From Streptomyces capillispiralis (GTDB lineage: Bacteria > Actinomycetota > Actinomycetes > Streptomycetales > Streptomycetaceae), in contig NZ_VIWV01000001.1 of NCBI RefSeq assembly GCF_007829875.1, positions 4,310,501 to 4,374,500 on the forward strand: DNA of 64,000 bases, in the 5' to 3' direction. Positions 24,633 to 34,076 of the stretch are shown piece by piece (position 1 is the first letter of the stretch; each line of letters begins with the position of its first letter). A model generated the notes under the pieces. The model was not told the DNA's origin. It did not search any database and saw nothing but the letters and a program-made list of their open reading frames with translations. The position numbers were made by a program, and so were the translations under genes.

Positions 24633-25574
24633 ATGGCCGCGAACAACCGCCGCATGTCCGGCAAGAAGGGCGCGCAGGTCGGCAGTGGCGGCCAGCGGCG
24701 CCGGGGCCTGGAAGGCAAGGGGCCCACGCCGCCCGCCGAGATGCGCAAGGGACACGCCAAGCAGCGCGCCGCCCAGGCGAAGGTGCGCCGCGCCACGGGC
24801 CGCACCCCGCAGCGCCGCGGCGGCGGCCGCTCCGCATCCGAGCTCGTCGTCGGCCGCAACCCGGTCGTCGAGGCGCTGCGCGGCGGCGTACCCGCCTCCA
24901 CGCTCTACGTGCAGCAGTTCATCGACAACGACGAGCGGGTCCGCGAGGCGCTCCAGCTCGCGGCCGACCGCGGCGGCATCAACCTCATGGAGGCGCCCCG
25001 CCCCGAACTCGACCGCATGACGAACGGCCTGAACCACCAGGGGCTGGTGCTCCAGGTCCCGCCGTACGAGTACGCGCACCCCGAGGACCTGGTCGCCGCC
25101 GCCCACGACGAGGGCGAGGACCCGCTGATCGTCGCCCTCGACGGCGTCACCGACCCGCGCAACCTCGGCGCGGTCGTCCGCTCCGTCTCCGCCTTCGGCG
25201 GCCACGGCGTGGTCGTGCCCGAGCGGCGCGCCGCCGGCATGACCGCCGGTGCCTGGAAGACGTCCGCCGGTACCGCCGCCCGTACGCCGGTCGCCCGCGC
25301 CACCAACCTGACGCGCGCCCTGGAGGCGTACAAGAAGGCCGGGATCGCGGTCGTCGGCCTCGCCGCCGACGGCGAGGCCGAGCTCGGTGACCTGGCGGCG
25401 CTGGACGGCCCGGTCGTCATCGTCGTCGGCAGCGAGGGCAAGGGACTGTCCCGGCTGGTCGGCGAGACCTGCGACGTCCGGGTGCGCATCCCGATGCCCG
25501 GCGGCGCGGAATCGCTCAACGCCGGTGTCGCGGCGGGCATCGTGCTCTACGAGGCGGCACGCAACCGGCGCTGA
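24633..25574 (+). CDS. rlmB: 23S rRNA 2'-O-methyltransferase (RlmB-type, SpoU family)
   Basis: A 313-residue SPOUT enzyme. A basic, disordered N-terminus (residues 1-70, many Arg/Lys/Gly) precedes the substrate-binding domain ELVVGRNPVVEALRGG. The catalytic knot has DGVTDPRNLGAVVRSVSAFG, VVIVVGSEGKGLSRLVGETC and RIPMPGGAESLNAGVAAGIV, the three SpoU motifs. The likely target is G2251 of 23S rRNA as for RlmB, though related specificities are possible. It lies 110 bp after cysS, an arrangement conserved across actinobacteria. Confidence 0.92.
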   Translation: MAANNRRMSGKKGAQVGSGGQRRRGLEGKGPTPPAEMRKGHAKQRAAQAKVRRATGRTPQRRGGGRSASELVVGRNPVVEALRGGVPASTLYVQQFIDNDERVREALQLAADRGGINLMEAPRPELDRMTNGLNHQGLVLQVPPYEYAHPEDLVAAAHDEGEDPLIVALDGVTDPRNLGAVVRSVSAFGGHGVVVPERRAAGMTAGAWKTSAGTAARTPVARATNLTRALEAYKKAGIAVVGLAADGEAELGDLAALDGPVVIVVGSEGKGLSRLVGETCDVRVRIPMPGGAESLNAGVAAGIVLYEAARNRR

Positions 25575-25640
25575 ACGCACGTTCGAGGACGTCACCCACA
25601 GGGAGCGTTCGGGGAGGTCCGGGCCAGCTTGACGCGGTCC

Positions 25641-25670
25641 GGACACTCCCGGCGGGTCAAGGCAGTGTCC
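25641..25670. promoter_or_regulatory. Inverted repeat upstream of the DoxX gene
   Basis: GGACACT (25641-25647) and AGTGTCC (25664-25670) are exact complements 16 bp apart, 23 bp before the ATG. This is a possible operator. Confidence 0.4.
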
Positions 25671-25692
25671 TAACGCCGTGTCACTCGGTTAG

Positions 25693-27342
25693 ATGAGTGT
25701 GGACACCAGAACACCCCGCACACCCACGGGGGACCGCTCGTCGGGACTCGACGACGCTCCCGCGCTGAGCATGGTGAAGGTGCCGAGCGATCCGGCCCAG
25801 GTCATCGTCAATCACGCCAGCTTCCGCGTGCAGCTGGGCGTCTCGGCGCGGCGCGCCTCGTCGCCGCGGATCGCACGGCACGCGAGCGCCGCCGAGGACA
25901 CCGCCCGCATCCCCGTCGTCACCACCATGGGCGCGACGGGACCGGCCGCCGCCCGCCGCCGTCCCGTCGTCTGGAGCGGCCGTTCCGCCCCCGACGACAC
26001 CGGCGCCCACCGGCTGCTCCAGGCCGTGCGGCAGCACGAGGGCGTCCGCCACGCCGACGAGCCGCTCACCGGCGTCGGAGTCACCCACCCCGTGCCACGC
26101 CCGGGCGGCGGATACGACTACGACGACGACCCGGCCACCCAGCCCCTGGAGACCCCGTTCGTCGGCGCCCAGCGCCGCCCCGCCGACGGGCCCCTGCTGC
26201 CCCCGATGCGCACGGTCGGCAGCGCCTACGACGAACCCGCCTACGCCCCGGCCCACCACGGCCCCGGCTACGACGCGCCGGGCCCCGAGGACGAGTTCGA
26301 GATCACCGACCGGCGCGGCCGGCGGCACGGCGACGACCCCGCCCGGCACGCCTACTACCCCGGCCGCCGGATGAACCTCGGCGTCGTCCTGCTCCCGCTG
26401 CGCGTCTTCCTCGGCGGCATCTCCGTCTACGCCGGGATGAGCAAGCTCTGCGACCCGCTCTACTTCGAGGGCGGCACCCGCGGCTCCATGGGCAAGTGGC
26501 TGCACTCCCTGCACCCGTGGGAAGTCGCCGAGCCACTGCGCCAGTTCGCCCTCGAACACCCCGTCGGCTCCGGGCTGGCCATCGCCTTCGCCCAGGTCGT
26601 CGTCGGCGTCCTCACCGTCCTCGGCTGCTGGCAGCGGGTGGCCGCCGTCATCGGCGCGACCCTCTCCGCGGCACTGCTGGTCACCGTCAGCTGGAAGAGC
26701 GTCCCGGCCTACGAGACGCCCGACATCATCTACCTCGCCGCCTGGTCACCGCTGATCATCGCCGGCGCGCCCGTCTACTCCGTCGACGGCCGCCTCGCCG
26801 GCGGCGCCTGGCGACGGCTCGGCCCCCGCGCCGCCCTCTGGGACCTGCGCCGCTACGTACTGCGCCGCGGCGCCCTCGTGACCGCCGTGGTCTGCGGGCT
26901 CACCCTGCTCGTCGGCTCGCTGCTCGGCGGAGCCGTCCGCGACGCCGACCGCGTGGTCGTCCCGGGCCCCGGCGAGGCCCCGCGCAACGAGATCCCCGGC
27001 TCCCCGCTGCCGGAGAACTCCGCCGAACGCCGGCCCGAGAAGCGCGATCCGTCCGCCTCCACCTCGCCCACCCAGGGCGCCTCCGGCTCGGCGAGCCCCT
27101 CCGCCGGGACCACCACCACGACGCCCGGTGCGACCCAGGGCGCCGGCGCGGTCACGGGCGCCCCCAGCCAGACCCAGGGCAGCACCGGCCAGGCCCCGCC
27201 CCAGCAGTCCTCCCCGGGCGGCCAGGCCCCGAGCACAAGCTCCGGACCGACCTCGTCCGGCGGTGCGTCCGGCGGCACCCCGAGCGACGGCAGCGGCGGC
27301 TCCTCCGGGGAACCGGGCCTGGTGGGCGGCCTCCTGGGCTAG
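25693..27342 (+). CDS. DoxX family membrane protein with long disordered termini
   Basis: A 549-residue protein. Residues 1-230 are polar and low in order, with a His/Asp/Tyr-rich patch (GGGYDYDDDP). The membrane domain (about 230-425) has NLGVVLLPLRVFLGGISVYA and GMSKLCDPLYF, the DoxX start, then GSGLAIAFAQVVVGVLTVLG and later helices. A final helix (VTAVVCGLTLLVGSLLGGAV) is followed by about 120 residues rich in Ser/Thr/Gly/Gln/Pro. DoxX proteins have been linked to thiol/redox balance in mycobacteria; the role here is unproven. No ribosome binding site is visible before the ATG. Confidence 0.85.
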   Translation: MSVDTRTPRTPTGDRSSGLDDAPALSMVKVPSDPAQVIVNHASFRVQLGVSARRASSPRIARHASAAEDTARIPVVTTMGATGPAAARRRPVVWSGRSAPDDTGAHRLLQAVRQHEGVRHADEPLTGVGVTHPVPRPGGGYDYDDDPATQPLETPFVGAQRRPADGPLLPPMRTVGSAYDEPAYAPAHHGPGYDAPGPEDEFEITDRRGRRHGDDPARHAYYPGRRMNLGVVLLPLRVFLGGISVYAGMSKLCDPLYFEGGTRGSMGKWLHSLHPWEVAEPLRQFALEHPVGSGLAIAFAQVVVGVLTVLGCWQRVAAVIGATLSAALLVTVSWKSVPAYETPDIIYLAAWSPLIIAGAPVYSVDGRLAGGAWRRLGPRAALWDLRRYVLRRGALVTAVVCGLTLLVGSLLGGAVRDADRVVVPGPGEAPRNEIPGSPLPENSAERRPEKRDPSASTSPTQGASGSASPSAGTTTTTPGATQGAGAVTGAPSQTQGSTGQAPPQQSSPGGQAPSTSSGPTSSGGASGGTPSDGSGGSSGEPGLVGGLLG

Positions 27343-27366
27343 GAGGACGGCCACCCGCGTACGACG

Positions 27367-27401
27367 GTGGGGTCCCGCACGGACGACGTGCGGGACCCCA
27401 C
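27367..27401. terminator. Bidirectional terminator DoxX / nucleotidyltransferase
   Basis: A perfect 15-bp stem, GTGGGGTCCCGCACG (27367-27381) with its complement (27387-27401), and a 5-nt loop lie between convergent genes. Confidence 0.9.
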
Positions 27402-27478
27402 TTCCGTATCCGGGTGACTTCGGGCCGGCGGGCCCGAGTGCTTCGCCCGGGTCGGCGGGCCTGCGTGCTGAGCTGGGG

Positions 27479-28210
27479 TCAGCGGGCCTGCGCGGCCAGT
27501 TCCTTCGCGGCCTCCGTCAGGTCCTTGGCGGTGTCGATCGCCCGCCAGTAGGAGCCCTGGGGGATCGGGAACCCGGCCAGGCGCCGTTCCCGCGCCAGAC
27601 GCGGGAACGTGGTGCGTTCGTGGTCGCCGCGCTCCGGGAGCAGGTCCGCGAACTCGGGCGAGAAGACATACACACCCGCGTTGATCTCGAAGGTCGACGG
27701 CGGGGCCTCGATGAAGTCGGTGATGTGACCGAAGCCGTCCGTGCGCACCGCGCCCCACGGGATGCGCGGGCGGGCCAGGGCGAGGGTCGCGACGGCGTCC
27801 CGCTCGGTGTGGAAGTCCGCCATGTCGCGCAGCGAGAAACGGGTCCAGATGTCGCCGTTGGTGGCGTACCAGGGCCGGTCCGGGTGCGGGAGGCGGGCGG
27901 CGGCGTACTTCAGGCCGCCGCCGCGGCCGAGGGGTTCCGGCTCCACGACGGTGGTGACGGAGACGGGCAGGTCGGCGGTGTCCAGCCACTCCTGGAGCAC
28001 CTCGGCGAGGTGGCCGCAGGAGACCACCACGTCCGTCACGCCCTCCTCGGCGAGCCAGGACAGCTGGTGGCCGATGATCGGGGTTCCCGTGCCGGGGATC
28101 TCGACCATCGGCTTGGGCCGGTCGTCGGTGTACGGACGAAGCCGGGACCCCTGGCCGCCGGCCAGGACGACGGCTTGCACGGGGCGGGACACGGCACGCG
28201 GATCGGTCAT
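27479..28210 (-). CDS. Sugar-phosphate nucleotidyltransferase
   Basis: A 243-residue GT-A-fold nucleotidylyltransferase: VVLAGGQGSRLRPYTDDRPK is the nucleotide-binding signature, followed by PMVEIPGTGTPIIGHQLSWL and WYATNGDIWTRF (metal Asp). The C-terminal half has INAGVYVFSP. The single-domain length suggests a GDP-mannose or glucose-1-phosphate type activity without the left-handed helix domain. The sugar and pathway cannot be told from sequence; it is alone on its strand. Confidence 0.9.
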   Translation of the reverse strand: MTDPRAVSRPVQAVVLAGGQGSRLRPYTDDRPKPMVEIPGTGTPIIGHQLSWLAEEGVTDVVVSCGHLAEVLQEWLDTADLPVSVTTVVEPEPLGRGGGLKYAAARLPHPDRPWYATNGDIWTRFSLRDMADFHTERDAVATLALARPRIPWGAVRTDGFGHITDFIEAPPSTFEINAGVYVFSPEFADLLPERGDHERTTFPRLARERRLAGFPIPQGSYWRAIDTAKDLTEAAKELAAQAR

Positions 28211-28575
28211 GCCCGAACCCTACGCGGCGCCCCGGGACACCGGCGCGCGGTGGCGGCTGTTGCCGTGAGGGGGGTGCGGTGGCGCGGGGGTGTGGGGGAC
28301 GGTCACGTGGTGGTTCGGGGGTGGGGCGGACGGCGGCGCGGCGGGACGGGGCCGCGGCGGGACGGGGCCGCGGCGGGACGGGGGCCGCAGGGGTGGTGCC
28401 GGGTGCCGGGTGCCGGACGGTCGGGGGCGGGGTGGCGGCGACCGGGGTGGTCGGCCGGTGGTGGTTCCGGCCAACCGGGGCGGGCGGCAACCGGTGCGGC
28501 CTGCCGTGGGCGGGCCCGGCGGTGGTGCCGGGGCCGGGGCGGGCGGCGGTGGGGGCGTACCGGCAGCCGGGGCGG
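28211..28575. other. G-rich low-complexity intergenic stretch with tandem repeats
   Basis: A 16-bp unit, gcgggacggggccgcg, occurs at 28341-28356 and 28357-28372 with a third altered copy from 28373. gtgccgg repeats follow at 28398-28418. The plus strand is strongly G-biased and many GGG runs could form quadruplexes. No gene is credible here, although long frames exist by composition alone. Confidence 0.75.
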
Positions 28576-29034
28576 TCAGCGGGCGGCGGTGACGACGCCC
28601 GAGGCGAAGGCGGTGTCGCAGACCGGGCGGGCGTAGGACTGCGCCTTGGTGGGGCCGTACACGCGGACCGCGGCCTTGCCGAGCGTGCGGGCGATGGACG
28701 CGCAGTGCTTCGCCAGCGACGGGCGGTCGTTCACGGCCTGCTGGAGGTGGGTGAGCGCCACGCCCGGGTCCTCCTCCTGCAGTTCGACGAGCAGCGCGTC
28801 GCGCAGCGCCTCGTGCGGCGCGCGGGCACCCGCCCGTGACGAGGCGTCGGCGGACGAGGTGTCCGCCGCGGTGAGCATGGGGCTGGAGGGGGCCGCCCCC
28901 GACCAGTTGACGCCCGCGACCGCGAGGGTCCCGGAGAGCACCAGGACGACGGGCAGGACGAGGGCGAGGGAGCGGCCGATCCGCCGGGCGGGGCCCCGGC
29001 CGCGTCGCGTCTGAGGGTTAGTGGAGTGCTTCAC
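28576..29034 (-). CDS. Secreted or membrane-anchored protein of unknown function
   Basis: The protein has 152 residues with a GTG start. A basic N-terminus (RRGRGPARRIGRS) and one hydrophobic helix (LALVLPVVLVLSGTLAVAGV) form a signal anchor. The exterior domain is mostly helical (HEALRDALLVELQEEDPGVA, LTHLQQAVNDRP) with two Cys (KHCASIART and ARPVCDTAF) that could form a disulfide. I do not recognise the family. It is convergent with nothing and divergent from msiK's terminator region. Confidence 0.72.
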   Translation of the reverse strand: MKHSTNPQTRRGRGPARRIGRSLALVLPVVLVLSGTLAVAGVNWSGAAPSSPMLTAADTSSADASSRAGARAPHEALRDALLVELQEEDPGVALTHLQQAVNDRPSLAKHCASIARTLGKAAVRVYGPTKAQSYARPVCDTAFASGVVTAAR

Positions 29035-29170
29035 GCGAGTGAGGGTAGCGCCCGGTAGCGGCGAGAAAACATTCCGTCACCGCTACGGGTGACGCGGACC
29101 CTCGAATCCCTGGCGGCAGGTTGACGAACCTGGTCGAAATGCCCGGTGTGCCGGGGTATTTGTCGACAAC

Positions 29171-29207
29171 GAGAAAGGCCCCGCTGTGAGCCGCGGGGCC
29201 TTTTCTC
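29171..29207 (-). terminator. msiK terminator
   Basis: GAGAAAGGCCCCGC (29171-29184) pairs with GCGGGGCCTTTTCTC (29193-29207, one bulged T), directly after the msiK stop. Confidence 0.88.
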
Positions 29208-29222
29208 GAGCGGAGGGCGACG

Positions 29223-30311
<1,089 letters not shown>

Positions 30312-30393
30312 GGTGAATGGTCCCCTTCTACCGGCAGGAACGTGCCGGACGATCCGAGTAGGAAGGTGATGCCACGACGGGTGTTCCGTTGTG

Positions 30394-30406
30394 GTGTGGT
30401 CCACAC
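30394..30406. promoter_or_regulatory. Palindrome in the msiK promoter region
   Basis: GTGTGG-T-CCACAC is a perfect 13-bp inverted repeat about 85 bp upstream of the msiK start. The TGGTCCA core resembles sugar-responsive GntR/LacI operators, but it is not a full DasR box. The rest of the 30312-30649 gap shows no gene. Confidence 0.45.
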
Positions 30407-30649
30407 GAGTGAACTGGCACAGGACGGTACCCGGCGTTCACCTGGTTGTCAGCAGTTCCGGGACCGTGAATTTCGCGGAAACTTTCGACCCCGGGGGTGA
30501 TCGCCCGGTTTCCGCCGGGTCGGCCCTCGCCCGCGTACCGGGCCGCCGGCACCGCCGTCGCGACCGCCGGCGGATCACTCCCACAAGTGCGTGGCTCGGT
30601 GAAACCCACACTGTGTACAGTGGACCAGCCTTCGCGCGCGCCGCGCGGC

Positions 30650-30723
30650 GCCTCCTTAGCTCAGATGGCCAGAGCAACGCACTTGTAATGCGTAGGTCGT
30701 CGGTTCGAATCCGACAGGGGGCT
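30650..30723 (+). tRNA. tRNA-Thr (anticodon TGT)
   Basis: A 74-nt cloverleaf: acceptor GCCTCCT/AGGGGGC, anticodon stem ACGCA/TGCGT with loop CTTGTAA giving anticodon TGT (Thr, codon ACA), and T arm GTCGG-TTCGAAT-CCGAC. CCA is not encoded. ACA is rare in such GC-rich genomes. No integrase or duplicated 3' end is present here. Confidence 0.95.
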
Positions 30724-30731
30724 CTTCTTTC

Positions 30732-30762
30732 ATCCCGGGCCGGACCGTTTCCGGCCCGGGAT
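30732..30762. terminator. Terminator after tRNA-Thr, shared with the convergent kinase gene
   Basis: ATCCCGGGCCGG (30732-30743) and CCGGCCCGGGAT (30751-30762) form a perfect 12-bp stem with loop ACCGTTT. Confidence 0.88.
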
Positions 30763-30765
30763 TCT

Positions 30766-31689
30766 TCATGCCGTGAGGCTCCGCAGGCGGCGGGCGGTCT
30801 CCAGGTCCGCCTCGTCCAGCGGGCGGCCGTCCTCGATCTCCCAGAGGCAGTTCTGCAGCAGCCGTCCGTACGTCCATGCGCGGGCCCGCGCGCGGTCCAG
30901 GCCGAGGACGTCGGTCATGGCGTCGAAGCGCCAGCCGATGTCGTCGGGGTCGAAGTTGTTGGCCAGGGCGGGCCAGAGGTCGAAGCCGGGGTCGCCGGCC
31001 AGGGGTTTGGGGTCGATGGCGAGCCAGGGGGCGCGGTCGGAGGCGAGGACGTTCTCGTCGTGCAGGTCCCAGTGGAGCAGGCGGTCGCCGGGTTCGTCGG
31101 CGACCTCCCGTACGGCGGCGGCGCAGTCGGCGACGAGGCGGCGGGCGGCCGGGTCCGGGATGCGGGGCAGGGCGCGGGGGGTGCGTTCGAGCAGGGCGGC
31201 GGCGATGTCGCGGAGGTGGCGCATGCCCGGGGGTGCGGGGGTGGTGTGGAGGTGGGCGAGGAGGCGGGCGATCACCAGGACGCCCTCGTGGACGTCGGGT
31301 CGGTGCGCGAGCATGCGGGTGGCGTCGAGGCGTTCCAGGAGCATGGTGCCGGTGGGTTCGTCGTGGTCGAGCAGGCGGACGGCGCCGTCGCCGTTCCACA
31401 GGCGGAGGGCGACCGGTTCGCCCTCGCTCTCGTGGTCGCGGAGCTGGAGTTTGAGGACGGCGGGTGTGCCGTCGGCGCGGTCGACGGGCAGGACGAGCGC
31501 GCTGACGCCGTGCATGGAGGGCCCGGTGACGCGCAGGTCCCAGCGGTGCAGGAAGTCGGCGGTGAGGTCCGGGAGGGCGGCGATGAAGGCGCGGCCGGCC
31601 TCCTTGTTGAACTTCTCCTGGGCGGCGGCGAGTTCCTCGGGGATGTCGATCACTTCTGGCACGGTAGCGGCGGGCGCGGGCCGGGTCAT
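30766..31689 (-). CDS. Aminoglycoside/hydroxyurea phosphotransferase-like kinase
   Basis: A 307-residue protein of the APH(6)/hydroxyurea kinase family. VLKLQLRDHESEGEPVALRL carries the nucleotide Lys and helix Glu, LLHWDLHDENVLASDRAPWL is the catalytic loop (Asp with downstream Asn), and AIDPKPLAGDPGFDLWPAL the metal-binding segment. Family members phosphorylate streptomycin or hydroxyurea; which one, if either, cannot be told. It lies 18 bp after the quinone-reductase gene, so the two may share an mRNA. Confidence 0.9.
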   Translation of the reverse strand: MTRPAPAATVPEVIDIPEELAAAQEKFNKEAGRAFIAALPDLTADFLHRWDLRVTGPSMHGVSALVLPVDRADGTPAVLKLQLRDHESEGEPVALRLWNGDGAVRLLDHDEPTGTMLLERLDATRMLAHRPDVHEGVLVIARLLAHLHTTPAPPGMRHLRDIAAALLERTPRALPRIPDPAARRLVADCAAAVREVADEPGDRLLHWDLHDENVLASDRAPWLAIDPKPLAGDPGFDLWPALANNFDPDDIGWRFDAMTDVLGLDRARARAWTYGRLLQNCLWEIEDGRPLDEADLETARRLRSLTA

Positions 31690-31707
31690 GTGGATTGCGG
31701 GGCGGTG

Positions 31708-32682
31708 CTACGGCTCCAGGACGACCTTTCCGGTGGTGCCCCGGCTTTCCAGGGCGCGGTGGGCGGCGGCGGCCTCGGCGAGCGGGAAGCGGTGCACGGC
31801 GGGGGTGAGGCGGCCTTCGGCGGCCTGGGTGAGGGCGCGTCGTTCGAGGGTGCGCAGGGGGTTGGGGCCGCCGGCCCTCTTCAGCATCTCGGGGCCGAGG
31901 ACGCTGGTGGAGACGCCGTCGACGAGGTGGGGGCCGTCGCTGCCGATGCCCTGGGCCGACCAGCCGAACACGAGGTGCCGGCCGCCGGGGGCGAGGAGGT
32001 CGACGAGGGTGCGGGCGACGTCCCCGCCGACGCCGTCGTACACGAGGGTGAGGGCGCCGCGGTGGGCGGCGAGCTGTTCGGGCCAGTGGGGGTCGGTGTA
32101 GTCGACGGTGAGGTGGGCGCCGGCGGCCGCGGCGTGTGCGGTCTTGGCGGGGCCGCCGGCCAGGCCGATGACGGTGGCGCCGGCGCGGGCGGCGTACTGG
32201 ACGAGGAGGGTGCCGATGCCGCCCGCGGCGGCGGGGACGGCGACGAGGTCGTCGGGTCCCGGTTCGGCGAACTGGACGATGCCCATCGCGGTGCGGCCGG
32301 TGCCGATCATGGTGACGGCTTCGGCGAAGTCGAGGCGTTGGGGGATCTCGTGCAGCCGGTCGGCGTCGGTGACGGCGAGTTCCGCGTAGCCGCCGGGGAC
32401 GAAGCCGAGGTGGGCGACGACGCGCTTGCCGAGCAGGTGCGGTGGGGCGCCCGGGCCGAGCGTGTCGACGACCCCGGCGACTTCGCGGCCGGGGATCGTC
32501 GGCAGGGTGACCGGGGTGGGGGCGGGGCCTTGGACGCCTTCTCTGAGGGCGGTGTCCAGGAGGTGGACGCCGGCCGCTCGGACGGCGATACGGACCTGGC
32601 CCGGGCCCGGCCGGGGGTCCTCGACCTGTTCGTAGGTGAGGTGGTCGGCCGGGCCGAAGGCGTGCAGTCGGATGGCGTGCAT
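31708..32682 (-). CDS. Zinc-type alcohol dehydrogenase / quinone oxidoreductase-like protein
   Basis: A 324-residue medium-chain reductase: MHAIRLHAFGPADHLTYEQV opens the GroES-like domain, PGREVAGVVDTLGPGAPPHL follows, and AAAGGIGTLLVQYAARAGAT is the NADPH Rossmann loop. Structural zinc cysteines are absent, so it belongs with quinone oxidoreductases. The ATG at 32682 has GGGGGGAAACCC upstream. It precedes the kinase gene and follows the FAD oxidoreductase gene by 63 bp on the same strand. Confidence 0.9.
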   Translation of the reverse strand: MHAIRLHAFGPADHLTYEQVEDPRPGPGQVRIAVRAAGVHLLDTALREGVQGPAPTPVTLPTIPGREVAGVVDTLGPGAPPHLLGKRVVAHLGFVPGGYAELAVTDADRLHEIPQRLDFAEAVTMIGTGRTAMGIVQFAEPGPDDLVAVPAAAGGIGTLLVQYAARAGATVIGLAGGPAKTAHAAAAGAHLTVDYTDPHWPEQLAAHRGALTLVYDGVGGDVARTLVDLLAPGGRHLVFGWSAQGIGSDGPHLVDGVSTSVLGPEMLKRAGGPNPLRTLERRALTQAAEGRLTPAVHRFPLAEAAAAHRALESRGTTGKVVLEP

Positions 32683-32745
32683 GGGTTTCCCCCCGTGGGT
32701 GTGGCGCCGGGCCGTGTGGCTCGTCGCGCGCCCCACTCTTCGACC

Positions 32746-33906
32746 TCAAGCGTGCTTGAGGTCAAGCTCGTGCCGGCCGAGGGCGAGGGTGACGGCCGTC
32801 AGGGCGCTGTTGAAGGAGACCTCGGAGAGCACGCCGGGTGCGGCGACCTGGTCGCCGGCGAGGTAGACGCCGTCGCCGCGGTCGACGGCGGGCCGGTCGC
32901 GCCAGCTGGTGCCGGGCGGGTCGACGGCGCCGGTCCGGCCGGCCGCGATCGCGTCGCGCCGCCAGGTGACGCGGTCCCGCCAGCCCGCGAAGGCGAGGTC
33001 GAGGAGTTCCTCGGCGCGGGCGGTGCCGTCCGCCTTGGACTCGTCCGGGGCGATGGGGATCTGTCCCTGGATCAGCTGTTCGCCGGCCGGGGCGAGGGTG
33101 CGGTCCTGGGCGGTGAACCGTTCCAGCCAGCCGGGCGCGTCGAGGTCGGACACGGCGAACGCGTCTTTGCGCCGGGTGCGTACGGCGAGGTCGAGCAGGA
33201 CGGTGCGGCCGCTCGGCCAGGTCAGTGAGGGGTCGTCAAGGAGGCGGCGGGCCGCGTCGAGGGAGGTGGCGACGATGACCGGGGTGTCGGTGGGCACGGT
33301 GTCGACGCGGGACAGGGTTTCCATGCGCACGCCGAGGTTCCAGGCGCGGGCGGCCATCCGGTCGATGAGCCCGCCCCAGCCGCCCCGCGGGTAGGTGGCC
33401 TCCGGGGGGAGCTTGGCGGCGCGGCGCAGGCGTTCCTGCACGAACGCGGCGGACAGGGAGCCGGGGTCGTGGTGGAACAGGGCGACGGCGGCGTAGTGGG
33501 CGGCGGCCCGCGCGCCTTCCTCACCGGCGATGCGGGTGGCCCAGGTGAGGAAGTCGGTGTCGACGGGGGCTTCGGCGGCGCCGCGGCGCAGCAGTTTCAG
33601 CAGGGCGAAGGGCGGGGTGCGGCGCAGTGCGCCCCGGTGGCGGAGCCGCAGCCGGGCTGCTTCGAGGGCGGGGATCGGGGCGAGGGGGCCGATGAGGCCG
33701 CGCTGTCGGAGCCAGGTCCAGTGCGGGCCGCCGTTGTAGAGGGCGTGCGGTCCGTCGTTGGTCCGGTAGGGGCCCTCGGCGGTGCGTGCGCGGCCGCCCA
33801 GGGTGTGGTGGGCCTCGTGGACGGTGACCTTGGCACCCGCCTCGGCGGCGGTGATGGCCGCGGTGAGTCCGGCGAAGCCGCCGCCGATGACGGTGATGCG
33901 GTGCAT
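32746..33906 (-). CDS. FAD-dependent oxidoreductase (phytoene desaturase / amine oxidase type)
   Basis: A 386-residue flavoprotein. HRITVIGGGFAGLTAAITAA is the N-terminal FAD-binding GxGxxG, EAHHTLGGRART the GG doublet, and GDGVYLAGDQVAAPGVLSEV the C-terminal FAD motif. It looks like the NAD(P)-binding amine-oxidase superfamily that includes phytoene desaturase and protoporphyrinogen oxidase, but no carotenoid or haem genes are near. ATG 33906 follows AAGGGAGACCCAGCC. The neighbouring pentapeptide gene is divergent. Confidence 0.88.
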   Translation of the reverse strand: MHRITVIGGGFAGLTAAITAAEAGAKVTVHEAHHTLGGRARTAEGPYRTNDGPHALYNGGPHWTWLRQRGLIGPLAPIPALEAARLRLRHRGALRRTPPFALLKLLRRGAAEAPVDTDFLTWATRIAGEEGARAAAHYAAVALFHHDPGSLSAAFVQERLRRAAKLPPEATYPRGGWGGLIDRMAARAWNLGVRMETLSRVDTVPTDTPVIVATSLDAARRLLDDPSLTWPSGRTVLLDLAVRTRRKDAFAVSDLDAPGWLERFTAQDRTLAPAGEQLIQGQIPIAPDESKADGTARAEELLDLAFAGWRDRVTWRRDAIAAGRTGAVDPPGTSWRDRPAVDRGDGVYLAGDQVAAPGVLSEVSFNSALTAVTLALGRHELDLKHA

Positions 33907-34076
33907 GGCTGGGTCTCCCTTGGTCGGGGGTCGCCTTCCGGTCGACGCTGCTGTGCTGGCTGTGTGGGCTGTGCGGGCTGTCTGGGGTGATGACGGGTTG
34001 GGGGCCCCGGAATGTGACATGCGGGGTGTTCTCGCAGGTCGGGGGGATTGTCAGTGGTGGGGTGCAGCATGGGGGC

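Noticed and set aside
30650..30723. tRNA-Thr as the edge of an integrated element
   Set aside because: No integrase, no second copy of the tRNA 3' end and no composition change nearby.
30391..33228. A 945-codon plus-strand open frame
   Set aside because: It lies antisense to tRNA-adjacent kinase, reductase and flavoprotein genes with clear motifs, and its translation is Gly/Ala/Val/Glu-biased without domains; high GC removes stops.
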